This document shows, in pieces, positions 27,621-35,570 of a stretch of 60,299 nt of DNA. The stretch is from Clostridia bacterium (GTDB lineage Bacteria; Bacillota; Clostridia; Lachnospirales; Lachnospiraceae), in assembly GCA_009929525.1 (NCBI GenBank), contig SAAH01000012.1, positions 1 to 60,299 on the forward strand, given 5' to 3'. The position numbers were made by a program, and so were the translations under genes. Numbering within the stretch: position 1 is the first letter of the stretch; each line of letters begins with the position of its first letter. The notes below the pieces were generated by a model that searched no databases, was not told where the DNA came from, and was given only the letters and a program-made list of their open reading frames with translations.

Positions 27621-29219
27621 TTAATTTTTATCTAAATCAACGGTAATCTCATAATAATCAGATGGATGCGCAACGAGACCCGTAACTCCTTCTCCTGATA
27701 CGATCGACATCTTCAGATGAGACGCAAACACGAAAGAATGATCGTCCAGAATCGTCTGTGTCATCTGAGTTGCCAGTTTTGCTCTCTCCTCGGCATCAAA
27801 GGTTGATGCCATCTGTTTTTCCAGTTCTTCCAGCTTGTCACTGTGATAACCGCCACGATTCTTTGATGACGCATCCAGACAATGTGTGGTAAAGAAGTAT
27901 TCCGGATCTCCTGTAGGTGCACTTACAAAGGCTCCCGCAAAGATATCCCAGTCTCCACTGTCAAGATAATCCTGATAACTGGCTGTGGAATTCACCTGTA
28001 TATCAATTCCTATATCTTTCATGGTTGCCTGAACCGATTCTGCAAGAAGCGGAAGTTCCTGACGGCTTGGGTAGGTCACCCAGCGGATCGTAAGTTTTTC
28101 TCCATCCTTGTCTACATATCCGTCTCCATCGCTATCTGTCCATCCAGCTTCCCCAAGCAACGCTTTTGCTGCCTCAAGATCATATTCTTTGTCTGTCACA
28201 GTTGCATCTCCAAAGCTGAAACTTTCCGGATAAGGACCTCCCGCTGCCGTTCCATTTCCATCCAACAGAACTTTTGTGAAATTTTCTTTGTCGATCGCAC
28301 TGGCGATAGCTTCCCTCACCTTGTCATCCTGAAGACTTTCTGTGGCATAATTCATCTGTGCAAAAAATGATCGGGATGTTTCACAGGAAGATATGGTATA
28401 TGGATCAGCCGAAAAGAGCGGAAGGCTTGCGTATGGAAGTCCATAGGCTGCGTCCAATTCTCCTGACTGCAGTGCCATCGTCATAGTATCTCCATCTGTG
28501 ATCGTCTGAACGTAAATAGTATCCAATTTCGGAGTTCCATTCCAGTAATCTTCATTTTTAACGAGTGTAAGACCCTTGTCTGTCTCTACCTTGGTAGCCA
28601 TGTATGGACCTGTTCCAGAGACATTTCCGTCCTCTGTGATTCCTGCCTCCATATCTATGATACATCCGTAAGGATCAGACAAGTAATTCATCAGCGCCGG
28701 TACCGGCTCTGTAGTTGTGATAGTAAGAGTCTGTCCCTCCGCCGTGATTTCTTTGACTTTAAGATCTCCCGCTGCTCTTTCATGTACCGCGATCAAATCA
28801 TCCAGGCATTCTTTGACAGCCTGTGCATCCATCTTTCTGCCGCTTGTAAAGTTCACATTATCCTGCAATGTGATCACCCATGTAGTTTCATCCACATTTT
28901 CATAACCAGCTGCAAGCCATGGTTCAAGTTCCATAGAATCAGAATACTTGAATAAAGTTTCTCCTACACCGTAACGGATGCATGCCCATCCGGCATAACC
29001 ATTATGGGGATTCACGTCTGCCTCGTCATTTTCCGCATTAAATGTGGTATCTCCGTAGTAAAATACTTTCTCACCTTCACTCGCAGTTTCTTCTGTCATA
29101 TTTTTATTCGATGCCGAATCTTTACCTGCTGGTGTCTGACCACATCCTGTCAGTAATCCTAAAATCATTGCAGAAGTCAAAATACTAGCTCCTGTTTTTC
29201 TCATATATGATCTTTTCAT
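27621..29219 (-). CDS. Peptide/nickel-type ABC substrate-binding lipoprotein
   Basis: Family 5 extracellular solute-binding protein, 532 residues. The signal peptide ends in the lipobox LLTGC (Cys about residue 26), followed by a hydrophilic linker. GETLFKY and the segment around LDDLIAVHERAAGDLKVKEI are typical of NikA-like proteins. The start is the ATG at 29219 with AAAGGAG upstream; the frame continues 20 codons upstream without a signal-peptide role. It probably delivers a metal-ligand complex or short peptide to the two permeases. It lies 100 bases after the three-domain fusion gene, whose product may act on the same ligand. Confidence 0.88.
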   Translation of the reverse strand: MKRSYMRKTGASILTSAMILGLLTGCGQTPAGKDSASNKNMTEETASEGEKVFYYGDTTFNAENDEADVNPHNGYAGWACIRYGVGETLFKYSDSMELEPWLAAGYENVDETTWVITLQDNVNFTSGRKMDAQAVKECLDDLIAVHERAAGDLKVKEITAEGQTLTITTTEPVPALMNYLSDPYGCIIDMEAGITEDGNVSGTGPYMATKVETDKGLTLVKNEDYWNGTPKLDTIYVQTITDGDTMTMALQSGELDAAYGLPYASLPLFSADPYTISSCETSRSFFAQMNYATESLQDDKVREAIASAIDKENFTKVLLDGNGTAAGGPYPESFSFGDATVTDKEYDLEAAKALLGEAGWTDSDGDGYVDKDGEKLTIRWVTYPSRQELPLLAESVQATMKDIGIDIQVNSTASYQDYLDSGDWDIFAGAFVSAPTGDPEYFFTTHCLDASSKNRGGYHSDKLEELEKQMASTFDAEERAKLATQMTQTILDDHSFVFASHLKMSIVSGEGVTGLVAHPSDYYEITVDLDKN

Positions 29220-29319
29220 TTTTTCATTTCTCCTTTTGGTATTCTTTAGCACGAATACATATGCTTCCTGCTTACTCAAATATCATATCAGACCAAAAGA
29301 GCCTGCTGGATCATCTGTT

Positions 29320-31776
29320 TCATCTTCTTTTAGCACAGATCATAAAGATCGGTGTCGGATTATAGAATTCATCTTTTTCCCTATATATTCTTCTATTTAT
29401 CCCAAGATCAATAGAAAATTCATCATATCCCAGTTGTCCCAACGTATCCAGATCCCATGCCGGACGGATAAGGGAGCTTATGGGAAGTTGTCTCTTGATT
29501 TCTTCGCATTCTCGCATCATATCATCCCCAAGCAGATAATGAGCATGGTTTTGAGGCAGATTCGATGTATCTGCAAAATTGCTCGCCCCATAATTCGCAT
29601 CAAAATTCAGCAGGATACCATCCTTTTTCAAGACACGATGCCAATCTTTGTATGCCTGCTCCACATGAGGGAGTGTCCAGGTAAGATTTCTCGAAATGAT
29701 CAGGTCAAAGCTTTCATCTTCAAATTCCAGATTTTCTGCATCCATAACAAGAAAACTGCAGTCTGCCCCTTCCTCTTTTGCAAGTTCCCGGGAATGTTCA
29801 ATCATTTCCGGGGTCAGATCTGTTCCGATAACCTCATGACCTTCTTTTGCAAGAAGGATCGTGAAAAATCCCGTTCCACAGCCCACATCCAGGATCCGAA
29901 GTTTCTTATCCTGCGGGATCATCTTTTTTATCTCAGTCATCCATCTTGCCGCCAGAGGACTGTTAAGTTCTGCTCTTCTCTGGTCTTTGAAGCTTTCGCT
30001 CCTCTTTCCCCAGTAGTTTGTGATTCTCTCTTTTCTATCATCGTACCTTTGTATGATGCGGCCGTAAGCGATCATCGGTCCATTCTCTATTACCTGGAGA
30101 GATGCCGTCTGATAGAGGATCACACCATCGTATTCTGCACGGCAGATTTCTTTTACCTCACCCTCGTAATCTCTTACTTCTCCAAGGATCTCATCCTTTT
30201 GAAATACATCTCCGGCGGATTTGAATGGATACCAGCATCCATTATGAGATGCATCCTGGTAGCATATATCTGCCACGTCCAGCGGATAATATTTGCGGTA
30301 GTCTTTTTGCCCCTTATATGCACCCAGGTGGCAGAGAATATTTCTCACATCTCTTCTGGTAGACTGTGCCTCTTCCCGGCTCCACCGTCCCATACCACCC
30401 CGCTCGATCAAGATACTGGGAATGCCCTGGGATGCTGCATAATTATAGGCTCCACCTGATGCCACATTTGATTTCACCATGTATGGAACATCTACCTGCT
30501 GGGCCATTTTGCGTGATTTATCCGCCACTTCATCAGAAGCTTTGCCCGCATAATATACATAAGGTGTCAGTTGCTCATAATCATCCCCGCTGTGAAGATC
30601 CAGATAGTAGTCTGCAATCGGCTGAAGTTCCTGACTGACCGCCCATGCAAGCTGCTCCATCTCTGTTCCCTTTGGATCTCCCGGGAATTCTCTGTTCAGA
30701 TTTTTATCATCCGTCAGCCCCATACTGCCATGCCTGTGCTCGAAGGCCGGAAGATTCATGACTTTTACGATGACTACAGTTCCCGCAACCTTTTCTATCT
30801 TCAGCTTATAGGAAAGTTCGATAGCTGCCTGGATTCCTACATACTCTGCCGCATGTACACCGGCAGTGATCAAAACTGTAGGGCCTGGCTCATTTCCATG
30901 AAGGATTGCAGCTGGAAGTTTGAACTTGCCTCCTGCAAGTTCAAGATATCCCTGTCTTCTCTCACCAGACGATACTCTCATCCCACCAAGTACAAAATCC
31001 TCTCTTTTCTTTCTTGCACATACCATAAACATTGGCGTGGAGCCATAATTTAACTTTTCCTCCTCGCTCCATACATATTCCCAGATATTCTCATCCGTCT
31101 GTACGTTCATATCTTCCATTTTTTCAAACGCTTTCACATCCCATCCCGGGCGATTTTCTTTTGAAAGCGGTACCCGCCGGGCTATCTCTTCCATAGCATC
31201 GATATCTGTACCGATATAATGATCATCCAGTTCCTGTTTTCTTACATTTTCTCTATCCTGCTCATAAGCTGCTTTCTTCTCATCATCATAAAGATAACCA
31301 TACCAGTTTGCATCAAAGTTAAGGATGCATCCGCCTTTCTTCAGCACCCGGGACCACTCGCTGTAGGCCTTCTCCGGCTCTTCCAGATTCCATGTCAGAT
31401 TACGGGAAATGACCACATCGAAACTTTCATCCTCAAACTCAAGATTCTGTGCATCCATCCGCCGAAATTCCACCTGTTCCATCAGGTTTTCCCCGGCTTC
31501 CCTAAGGTTTTCCTTGGCCTTTTCAAGCATCCCCTCTGTATAATCCACTGCCGTCACATGATACCCCGCTTCTGAAAGTATCATGGGAAAGAAACCTGGA
31601 CCCGTTCCTATATCAAGAATCTGGATCTTACCCTTTTCCCCTTTTGGAAAATACTCTTCCAATACTTTGAGCCATGCTCTTTTTTGTATGCCTTCCAGTT
31701 CTTTGTGGTTTACTTCAGAGTATCCTTCTGTGCGGGTACTCCAGTACTCTTCTATCTTCCCTAACAATTCTGCCAT
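29320..31776 (-). CDS. Fusion protein: SAM methyltransferase - M14-type metallohydrolase - SAM methyltransferase
   Basis: One uninterrupted frame of 818 residues with three domains. Residues about 1-262 are a class I SAM methyltransferase (motif I ILDIGTGPGFF at 53-63). Residues about 265-575 resemble succinylglutamate desuccinylase/aspartoacylase (AstE/AspA, M14 clan), with zinc ligands His308 and Glu311 (GVHAAEY), His395 (DLHSGD) and the general base Glu458 (LIERGG). Residues about 580-818 are a second methyltransferase (ILDVGCGTGFF at 628-638). The two methyltransferases are clear paralogues sharing EFEDESFD, ISRNLTW, FDAN and a TP-x-F-M-x-CA end. No signal peptide is visible, so it acts in the cytosol. 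AAAAGGA precedes the ATG. It is the first gene before the Nik/Opp-like importer. I infer that it modifies or releases an imported metal ligand or peptide; the substrate is unknown. Confidence 0.85.
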   Translation of the reverse strand: MAELLGKIEEYWSTRTEGYSEVNHKELEGIQKRAWLKVLEEYFPKGEKGKIQILDIGTGPGFFPMILSEAGYHVTAVDYTEGMLEKAKENLREAGENLMEQVEFRRMDAQNLEFEDESFDVVISRNLTWNLEEPEKAYSEWSRVLKKGGCILNFDANWYGYLYDDEKKAAYEQDRENVRKQELDDHYIGTDIDAMEEIARRVPLSKENRPGWDVKAFEKMEDMNVQTDENIWEYVWSEEEKLNYGSTPMFMVCARKKREDFVLGGMRVSSGERRQGYLELAGGKFKLPAAILHGNEPGPTVLITAGVHAAEYVGIQAAIELSYKLKIEKVAGTVVIVKVMNLPAFEHRHGSMGLTDDKNLNREFPGDPKGTEMEQLAWAVSQELQPIADYYLDLHSGDDYEQLTPYVYYAGKASDEVADKSRKMAQQVDVPYMVKSNVASGGAYNYAASQGIPSILIERGGMGRWSREEAQSTRRDVRNILCHLGAYKGQKDYRKYYPLDVADICYQDASHNGCWYPFKSAGDVFQKDEILGEVRDYEGEVKEICRAEYDGVILYQTASLQVIENGPMIAYGRIIQRYDDRKERITNYWGKRSESFKDQRRAELNSPLAARWMTEIKKMIPQDKKLRILDVGCGTGFFTILLAKEGHEVIGTDLTPEMIEHSRELAKEEGADCSFLVMDAENLEFEDESFDLIISRNLTWTLPHVEQAYKDWHRVLKKDGILLNFDANYGASNFADTSNLPQNHAHYLLGDDMMRECEEIKRQLPISSLIRPAWDLDTLGQLGYDEFSIDLGINRRIYREKDEFYNPTPIFMICAKRR

Positions 31777-31909
31777 TTGTTTTTCCTTTTCTATGTGATT
31801 TTAATTTTGATTTCTATTTTTTTGTGTACTGCTTTATTACTTTACCAAAATGGAGGGGCAGTTACAAGCCCCTGGGGGGGATATGCGGTTGGTATGGGGA
31901 CACCCTCCC

Positions 31910-32170
31910 ATTCTGATTTTTCCAGCGATACCCGGTGCAGCAGGTTGGCAGGTCTTTCGTTGTGAAAAACTAAGCGTTAGAAAGACCACTCCGGCAGGAA
32001 TCCGCCATATTTGGTCTGTATGCCGATGCATACAAACCTCAGATGGCCTTGATGTGTGCTTTGGTGAGCACAATCATCCTGCTGGAGCGATCTTTCTAAC
32101 GCTAAGTTTTTCAACAACTCAAGTCCGATACCAACCTTACTGCACCGGGTATCGCTGGAAAAATCAGAAT
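31910..32170. repeat. 261-bp inverted-repeat element with nested hairpins
   Basis: The outer 31 bases (31910-31940) are perfectly repeated in inverted orientation at 32140-32170. A second block (31959-31985 with 32091-32117) pairs with only one or two mismatches, and a 7-base stretch AGGTTGG/CCAACCT pairs between them. The centre holds two small hairpins (32017-32034 and about 32055-32071). No ORF of known character overlaps it. It could be a MITE-like mobile element or a structured RNA. The flanks show no clear target-site duplication. Confidence 0.85.
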
Positions 32171-32585
32171 GGAAGACTGAAAATGGCGAGCGGAAAGGAT
32201 TTTACTGACTCCACGAAATCACCCTAAACATAATGCCAGAAAAAATTACAATGTGGCAAATACAAAAAAATCCACGCCATACACCTCGATTCTGGCAGAT
32301 AACACCAGAAAATTGAAATTATAGTAGGGGCTAATGAATTAAATTAGGCATATACAATCATATTATATCAAGCCCACCTCATATTTTCTATATTACGTGG
32401 CATCGAACATGAAAAAATCCCTATCTGCCGCAAGACATTCTCTATACTATCGTTTTCTAACAAATATTAGTGTTTCATACAAAAAACAAGGCAAGCTCTG
32501 CCATTTTTTCTATATATGCCACTCGCCAGATTATATATGAAATATTTGTTAATCTTTCCCCAACCTTCCCCTCCACCAACGAACA
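32171..32585. other. Gene-free AT-rich stretch
   Basis: About 415 bases between the inverted-repeat element and the three-copy repeat. I find no ORF with family character, no tRNA-like fold and no clear promoter. The stretch lies downstream of the TIGR04076-like gene and upstream of the fusion gene, both on the minus strand, so any promoter for the fusion/importer operon should be near here or inside the repeat element. Confidence 0.6.
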
Positions 32586-32660
32586 GCAGAAGCCGAAAGC
32601 CGTGCCTTTTACGAGAACAATTTGTGAGCGCCCTTAGCATTGGTAAGATCCTCTGTTTAC
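32586..32660 (+). repeat. Copy A of a 71-75 bp repeat, inverted
   Basis: This is an inverted, slightly diverged copy of the unit found twice at 32704-32856. The conserved core begins GCAGAAGCCGAAAGCCGTGC and ends near GCATTGGTAAG; a few bases differ around 32618-32632 and after 32647. Confidence 0.8.
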
Positions 32661-32703
32661 GAAGACTTAGACGCGAGGGCTCTCCCGAGCGCTCTTAGTC
32701 GTA

Positions 32704-32856
32704 GTTAACAGATAGCTTACCAATGCGTTGCTCACGTTCTCGTAAAAGGCACAGCTTTCGGCTTCTGCGTCCGCTCTCCATCCACGTTAACAGATAGCTT
32801 ACCAATGCGTTGCTCACGTTCTCGTAAAAGGCACGGCTTTCGGCTTCTGCGTCCGC
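32704..32856 (-). repeat. Two direct copies (B, C) of the same repeat
   Basis: Copy B 32704-32774 and copy C 32786-32856 are 71 bases each, spaced by 11 bases (82-bp period), and differ at one position that I can see (A/G near 32753/32835). They begin GTTAACAGATAGCTTACC and end GCTTCTGCGTCCGC. Copy C ends 11 bases from the stop codon of the small TIGR04076-like gene. Translation of the minus strand gives a repetitive peptide without family character, so I read this as a non-coding repeat. Confidence 0.85.
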
Positions 32857-32866
32857 CTGCCCTCTC

Positions 32867-33130
32867 TTATTCCTCAATCCTCTCAACCCTAAACACATTC
32901 AAAGTATCCACATCCGGGCAGGAAAACACGGCGCTTCCTTTTGGCTGTCCAGGTATTTCTCCGCCATACCTTAGGATGTCCACATAAAGAAATGCCACGT
33001 GCATCGCCATAGGACAAAGTTTTCCTCTCTCTGTATCAAAGTCAAAGCTTTCGCCCACTCTGTGTCCGCGATGGCATCCATGTGGGCCTTTTCTTTCAAT
33101 CAAGGTAATCTTTATCTTCGGTCTTTTCAC
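32867..33130 (-). CDS. Small TIGR04076-like protein
   Basis: An 87-residue protein starting at GTG 33130, overlapping the stop of the pyridoxamine kinase gene as GTGA, so it is translationally coupled. The pattern matches what I know of the TIGR04076 family: KIKITLIERKG, CHRGHRVGESFDF, GKLCPMAMHVAF, GGEIPG and CPD before a final hydrophobic strand. Conserved cysteines (GC, LCP, SCPD) and histidines could bind a metal. The family's function is not known. It is the last gene of the run that starts with the GGDEF protein. Confidence 0.75.
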   Translation of the reverse strand: MKRPKIKITLIERKGPHGCHRGHRVGESFDFDTERGKLCPMAMHVAFLYVDILRYGGEIPGQPKGSAVFSCPDVDTLNVFRVERIEE

Positions 33131-33948
33131 TCTTCAAACACCTCCATGCAAGTTTCAAAAGGTATGCCCTTATATTTTTCCACACTGTCTTTATTCATTT
33201 TCAACAATCTATAAATAATCTTCATGGCACATGCCACACTGTCTTTCAGTGTTTCACCTGCAAGAAGTTTTGATATCATAATTGCAGAAAAGATATCTCC
33301 TGTGCCCGGAAATCTGGCTGGAATCTCTTCAAACGGAATGATAAACTGCTGACGATTCACAGCATCATAACCAGCCACTGCGCTTTGATCTTCCATTTGT
33401 ATACTGGTGATCACCACTGATTTAGTACCAAGACTGCGCAGTTTCTGGATCAGTATCGTCAATTCACTCTCTGTGATACATTTCTTTTCCTGAAAGATAT
33501 CAGCTAAAAATGTGGCCTCCGTAAAATTAGGCACGATACAGTCTGCAACCCGGCAAAGCTCTCTCATATTTTCTACCGTTTCATTGGAGATGCCATTATA
33601 AAGTTTTCCATTATCTCCCATGATAGGATCGACAAAGATACGTGTCCCATATCCCGCCTGCTTCTCACAGAACTTTTTCACGAATTCCAACTGCTGCCTT
33701 GATGCCAGAAATCCGGTCGAAACCGCATCAAAAGAAAATCCCAGTTCTTCCCACACTCGGATCGTCTCTTTCATATATTCTGTATTTTCCTGAATATAAA
33801 ACTTTCCATAATCAAGTGTGTTCGATACCAGTGCTGTCGGCAGATTATATACACTATATCCATAATGGGTAAGTATAGGCATAGCCGCTGCCAGTGCCAC
33901 TTTTCCATATCCTGGCAAGTCATTCATCAGCAACACTTTTTCTTTCAA
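33127..33948 (-). CDS. Pyridoxamine/pyridoxal kinase
   Basis: Ribokinase-like B6 vitamer kinase of about 273 residues. MNDLPGYGKVAL, DPIMGDNGKLY, PNFTEATFLA and the catalytic PGTGDIFSA anion-hole motif are all present, matching PdxK/PdxY proteins. The start is probably the TTG at 33948, which overlaps the rarA stop (TTGA) and has AAGGAGG eight bases upstream; the ATG seven codons earlier has no such site. It makes PLP or PMP. Its place behind rarA and an NRPS locus is not explained by its function. Confidence 0.88.
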   Translation of the reverse strand: MKEKVLLMNDLPGYGKVALAAAMPILTHYGYSVYNLPTALVSNTLDYGKFYIQENTEYMKETIRVWEELGFSFDAVSTGFLASRQQLEFVKKFCEKQAGYGTRIFVDPIMGDNGKLYNGISNETVENMRELCRVADCIVPNFTEATFLADIFQEKKCITESELTILIQKLRSLGTKSVVITSIQMEDQSAVAGYDAVNRQQFIIPFEEIPARFPGTGDIFSAIMISKLLAGETLKDSVACAMKIIYRLLKMNKDSVEKYKGIPFETCMEVFEE

Positions 33949-35267
33949 ATCGATTCCTCCTTTTTCCATGCCTTTACTCTTTCAAGTTTTTCTTTTATCT
34001 GTCTTTCCTCTCCCTGCACCGTTGGGCGATAATACTCTCTTCCACGGAGCGATTCCGGGAGACACTCCATCTTCGTCAGTTTCTCCTCCGTATCATGTGC
34101 ATACTGATAACCAGCACCATACGAAAGATCTTTCATTAATTTTGTGGGGGCATTTCTAAGCTGAAGAGGTACCGGCTCTGCCCGTTTTGATCTCACATCC
34201 CGCTTACAATCCTCACAAGCCGTATATAATGCATTCGACTTGGGTGCCATGGCCAGATAAGTAACTGCATGAGTCAGATGTACATCACATTCCGGCATAC
34301 CCAGAAAATGACACGCCTGATACGCTGCCACGGCCACGCTCAAAGCCTGACTGTCTGCCATCCCCACATCTTCGCTGGCAAAACGGATCAGCCTTCTTGC
34401 TATATAAAGAGGATTTTCACCACCCTCCAGCATCCTGCACATCCAATAAATCGCCGCATCCGGATCACTGTTTCTCATGGATTTGTGAAGAGCAGAGATA
34501 ATATTGTAATGTTCTTCTCCACTTTTATCATACAGCAGTGACTTTCTACTGATGCACTGCTCCATGCCTTCATTTGTGACTGTGATCGCCTCCGCACTGA
34601 TCTCACCATTTAGTACTGCCATCTCAAGAGTATTAAGTGCTGTCCTGGCATCTCCATTGGCAAATTCAGCAATCGCCTTCACCTGATCCTCCGTGATACG
34701 AACGACCTGATTTCCAAATCCTGCCGGTTTCTTAAGTGCATGCCAAAGAAGCTTTATCAGATCTTTTTCCTCCAACGCTTTCAACACGAATACCTTACAT
34801 CGTGAAAGTAAAGCGGCGTTGATCTCAAAAGATGGATTCTCTGTGGTCGCCCCGATCAAAATGATACTTCCCTTCTCAACAAAAGGAAGAAATGCATCCT
34901 GCTGTGCCTTATTAAAACGATGGATCTCGTCCACAAAAAGGACGGTCCTGATCCCCATCCTTCTGCTGTTCTCTGCCTGATTCATCACATCTTTAATTTC
35001 CTTGATACCACTTGTCACCGCACTAAAATTGATAAACTCTGCCTTTGTCTTTCCTGCAATGATACTTGCCAAAGTAGTCTTTCCCACGCCCGGCGGTCCC
35101 CAAAAAATCATTGAAGAAATCTGATCCTTTTCAATCAGTGAACGAAGCATCTTCCCCTGACCGAGTAAATGCTCCTGCCCAACAAATTCTCCAAGATCAT
35201 CCGGTCTTAATCTGCTGGCAAGAGGAGCATTCAGCTCCCGATCATCAAACAATGACATCTGTTCCAT
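33945..35267 (-). CDS. rarA: Replication-associated recombination ATPase RarA (MgsA)
   Basis: AAA+ ATPase of clamp-loader type acting at stalled replication forks. About 440 residues: the N-terminal EQMSLFDD resembles an SSB/clamp-contact motif, Walker A is GPPGVGKTT, Walker B VLFVDEIHRFNK, sensor I GATTENPSF, and the C-terminal tetramerisation domain has MSKRAEP-like and YGAGYQYAHDTEE segments. The start is ATG 35267 with GGGAGG upstream. The gene lies 31 bases after the acyl carrier protein on the same strand; this is a housekeeping gene in an unusual place. Confidence 0.93.
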   Translation of the reverse strand: MEQMSLFDDRELNAPLASRLRPDDLGEFVGQEHLLGQGKMLRSLIEKDQISSMIFWGPPGVGKTTLASIIAGKTKAEFINFSAVTSGIKEIKDVMNQAENSRRMGIRTVLFVDEIHRFNKAQQDAFLPFVEKGSIILIGATTENPSFEINAALLSRCKVFVLKALEEKDLIKLLWHALKKPAGFGNQVVRITEDQVKAIAEFANGDARTALNTLEMAVLNGEISAEAITVTNEGMEQCISRKSLLYDKSGEEHYNIISALHKSMRNSDPDAAIYWMCRMLEGGENPLYIARRLIRFASEDVGMADSQALSVAVAAYQACHFLGMPECDVHLTHAVTYLAMAPKSNALYTACEDCKRDVRSKRAEPVPLQLRNAPTKLMKDLSYGAGYQYAHDTEEKLTKMECLPESLRGREYYRPTVQGEERQIKEKLERVKAWKKEESI

Positions 35268-35298
35268 CCCGTAACCTCCCGTCACCCTGTATAGCACA

Positions 35299-35529
35299 TC
35301 ACGGCTGTACGTATCCTTTTTCTTTCATATATTCCATGACATCTTTGACCTGCCTCAGGTGCCAAACTTCCCGTGTAGGGATCGATACGTCAAATCTGTC
35401 CTCAAATGCACATATAATATTCATAATATCAAATGAATTCAATTCCAGATCCTGCACAAAATCAGTATCATATGTAATACTTGTCTTTCCAGTCACCTCA
35501 TATACGATTTCTTTGATTATATCAAACAT
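35299..35529 (-). CDS. Stand-alone acyl carrier protein
   Basis: 76 residues with the four-helix carrier pattern. The phosphopantetheine Ser is in DLELNSFDIMNII, a variant of the usual DSL motif with Asn before Ser. It is acidic as expected. It lies 41 bases after the acyl-activating enzyme and in the same transcript as the NRPS, so it probably carries an acyl starter from that ligase to the first condensation domain. It differs from the fatty-acid AcpP (DSLD), which should be encoded elsewhere. Confidence 0.88.
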   Translation of the reverse strand: MFDIIKEIVYEVTGKTSITYDTDFVQDLELNSFDIMNIICAFEDRFDVSIPTREVWHLRQVKDVMEYMKEKGYVQP

Positions 35530-35570
35530 CTGCTTCCCCCGCTTTCACTGCTTCTAAATGGATCCCAACC

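Noticed and set aside
31850-32227. Overlapping ORFs of 78-125 codons across the inverted-repeat element
   Set aside because: They arise on both strands from the palindromic sequence, lack ribosome sites and show no protein family features.
32586-32856. CRISPR array
   Set aside because: Only three units, one inverted, with a unit of about 71 bases and an 11-base spacer; no cas genes nearby.
32695-32898. 67-codon minus-strand ORF over the three-copy repeat
   Set aside because: It only translates the repeat units and overlaps the end of the TIGR04076-like gene; a non-coding repeat explains it better.
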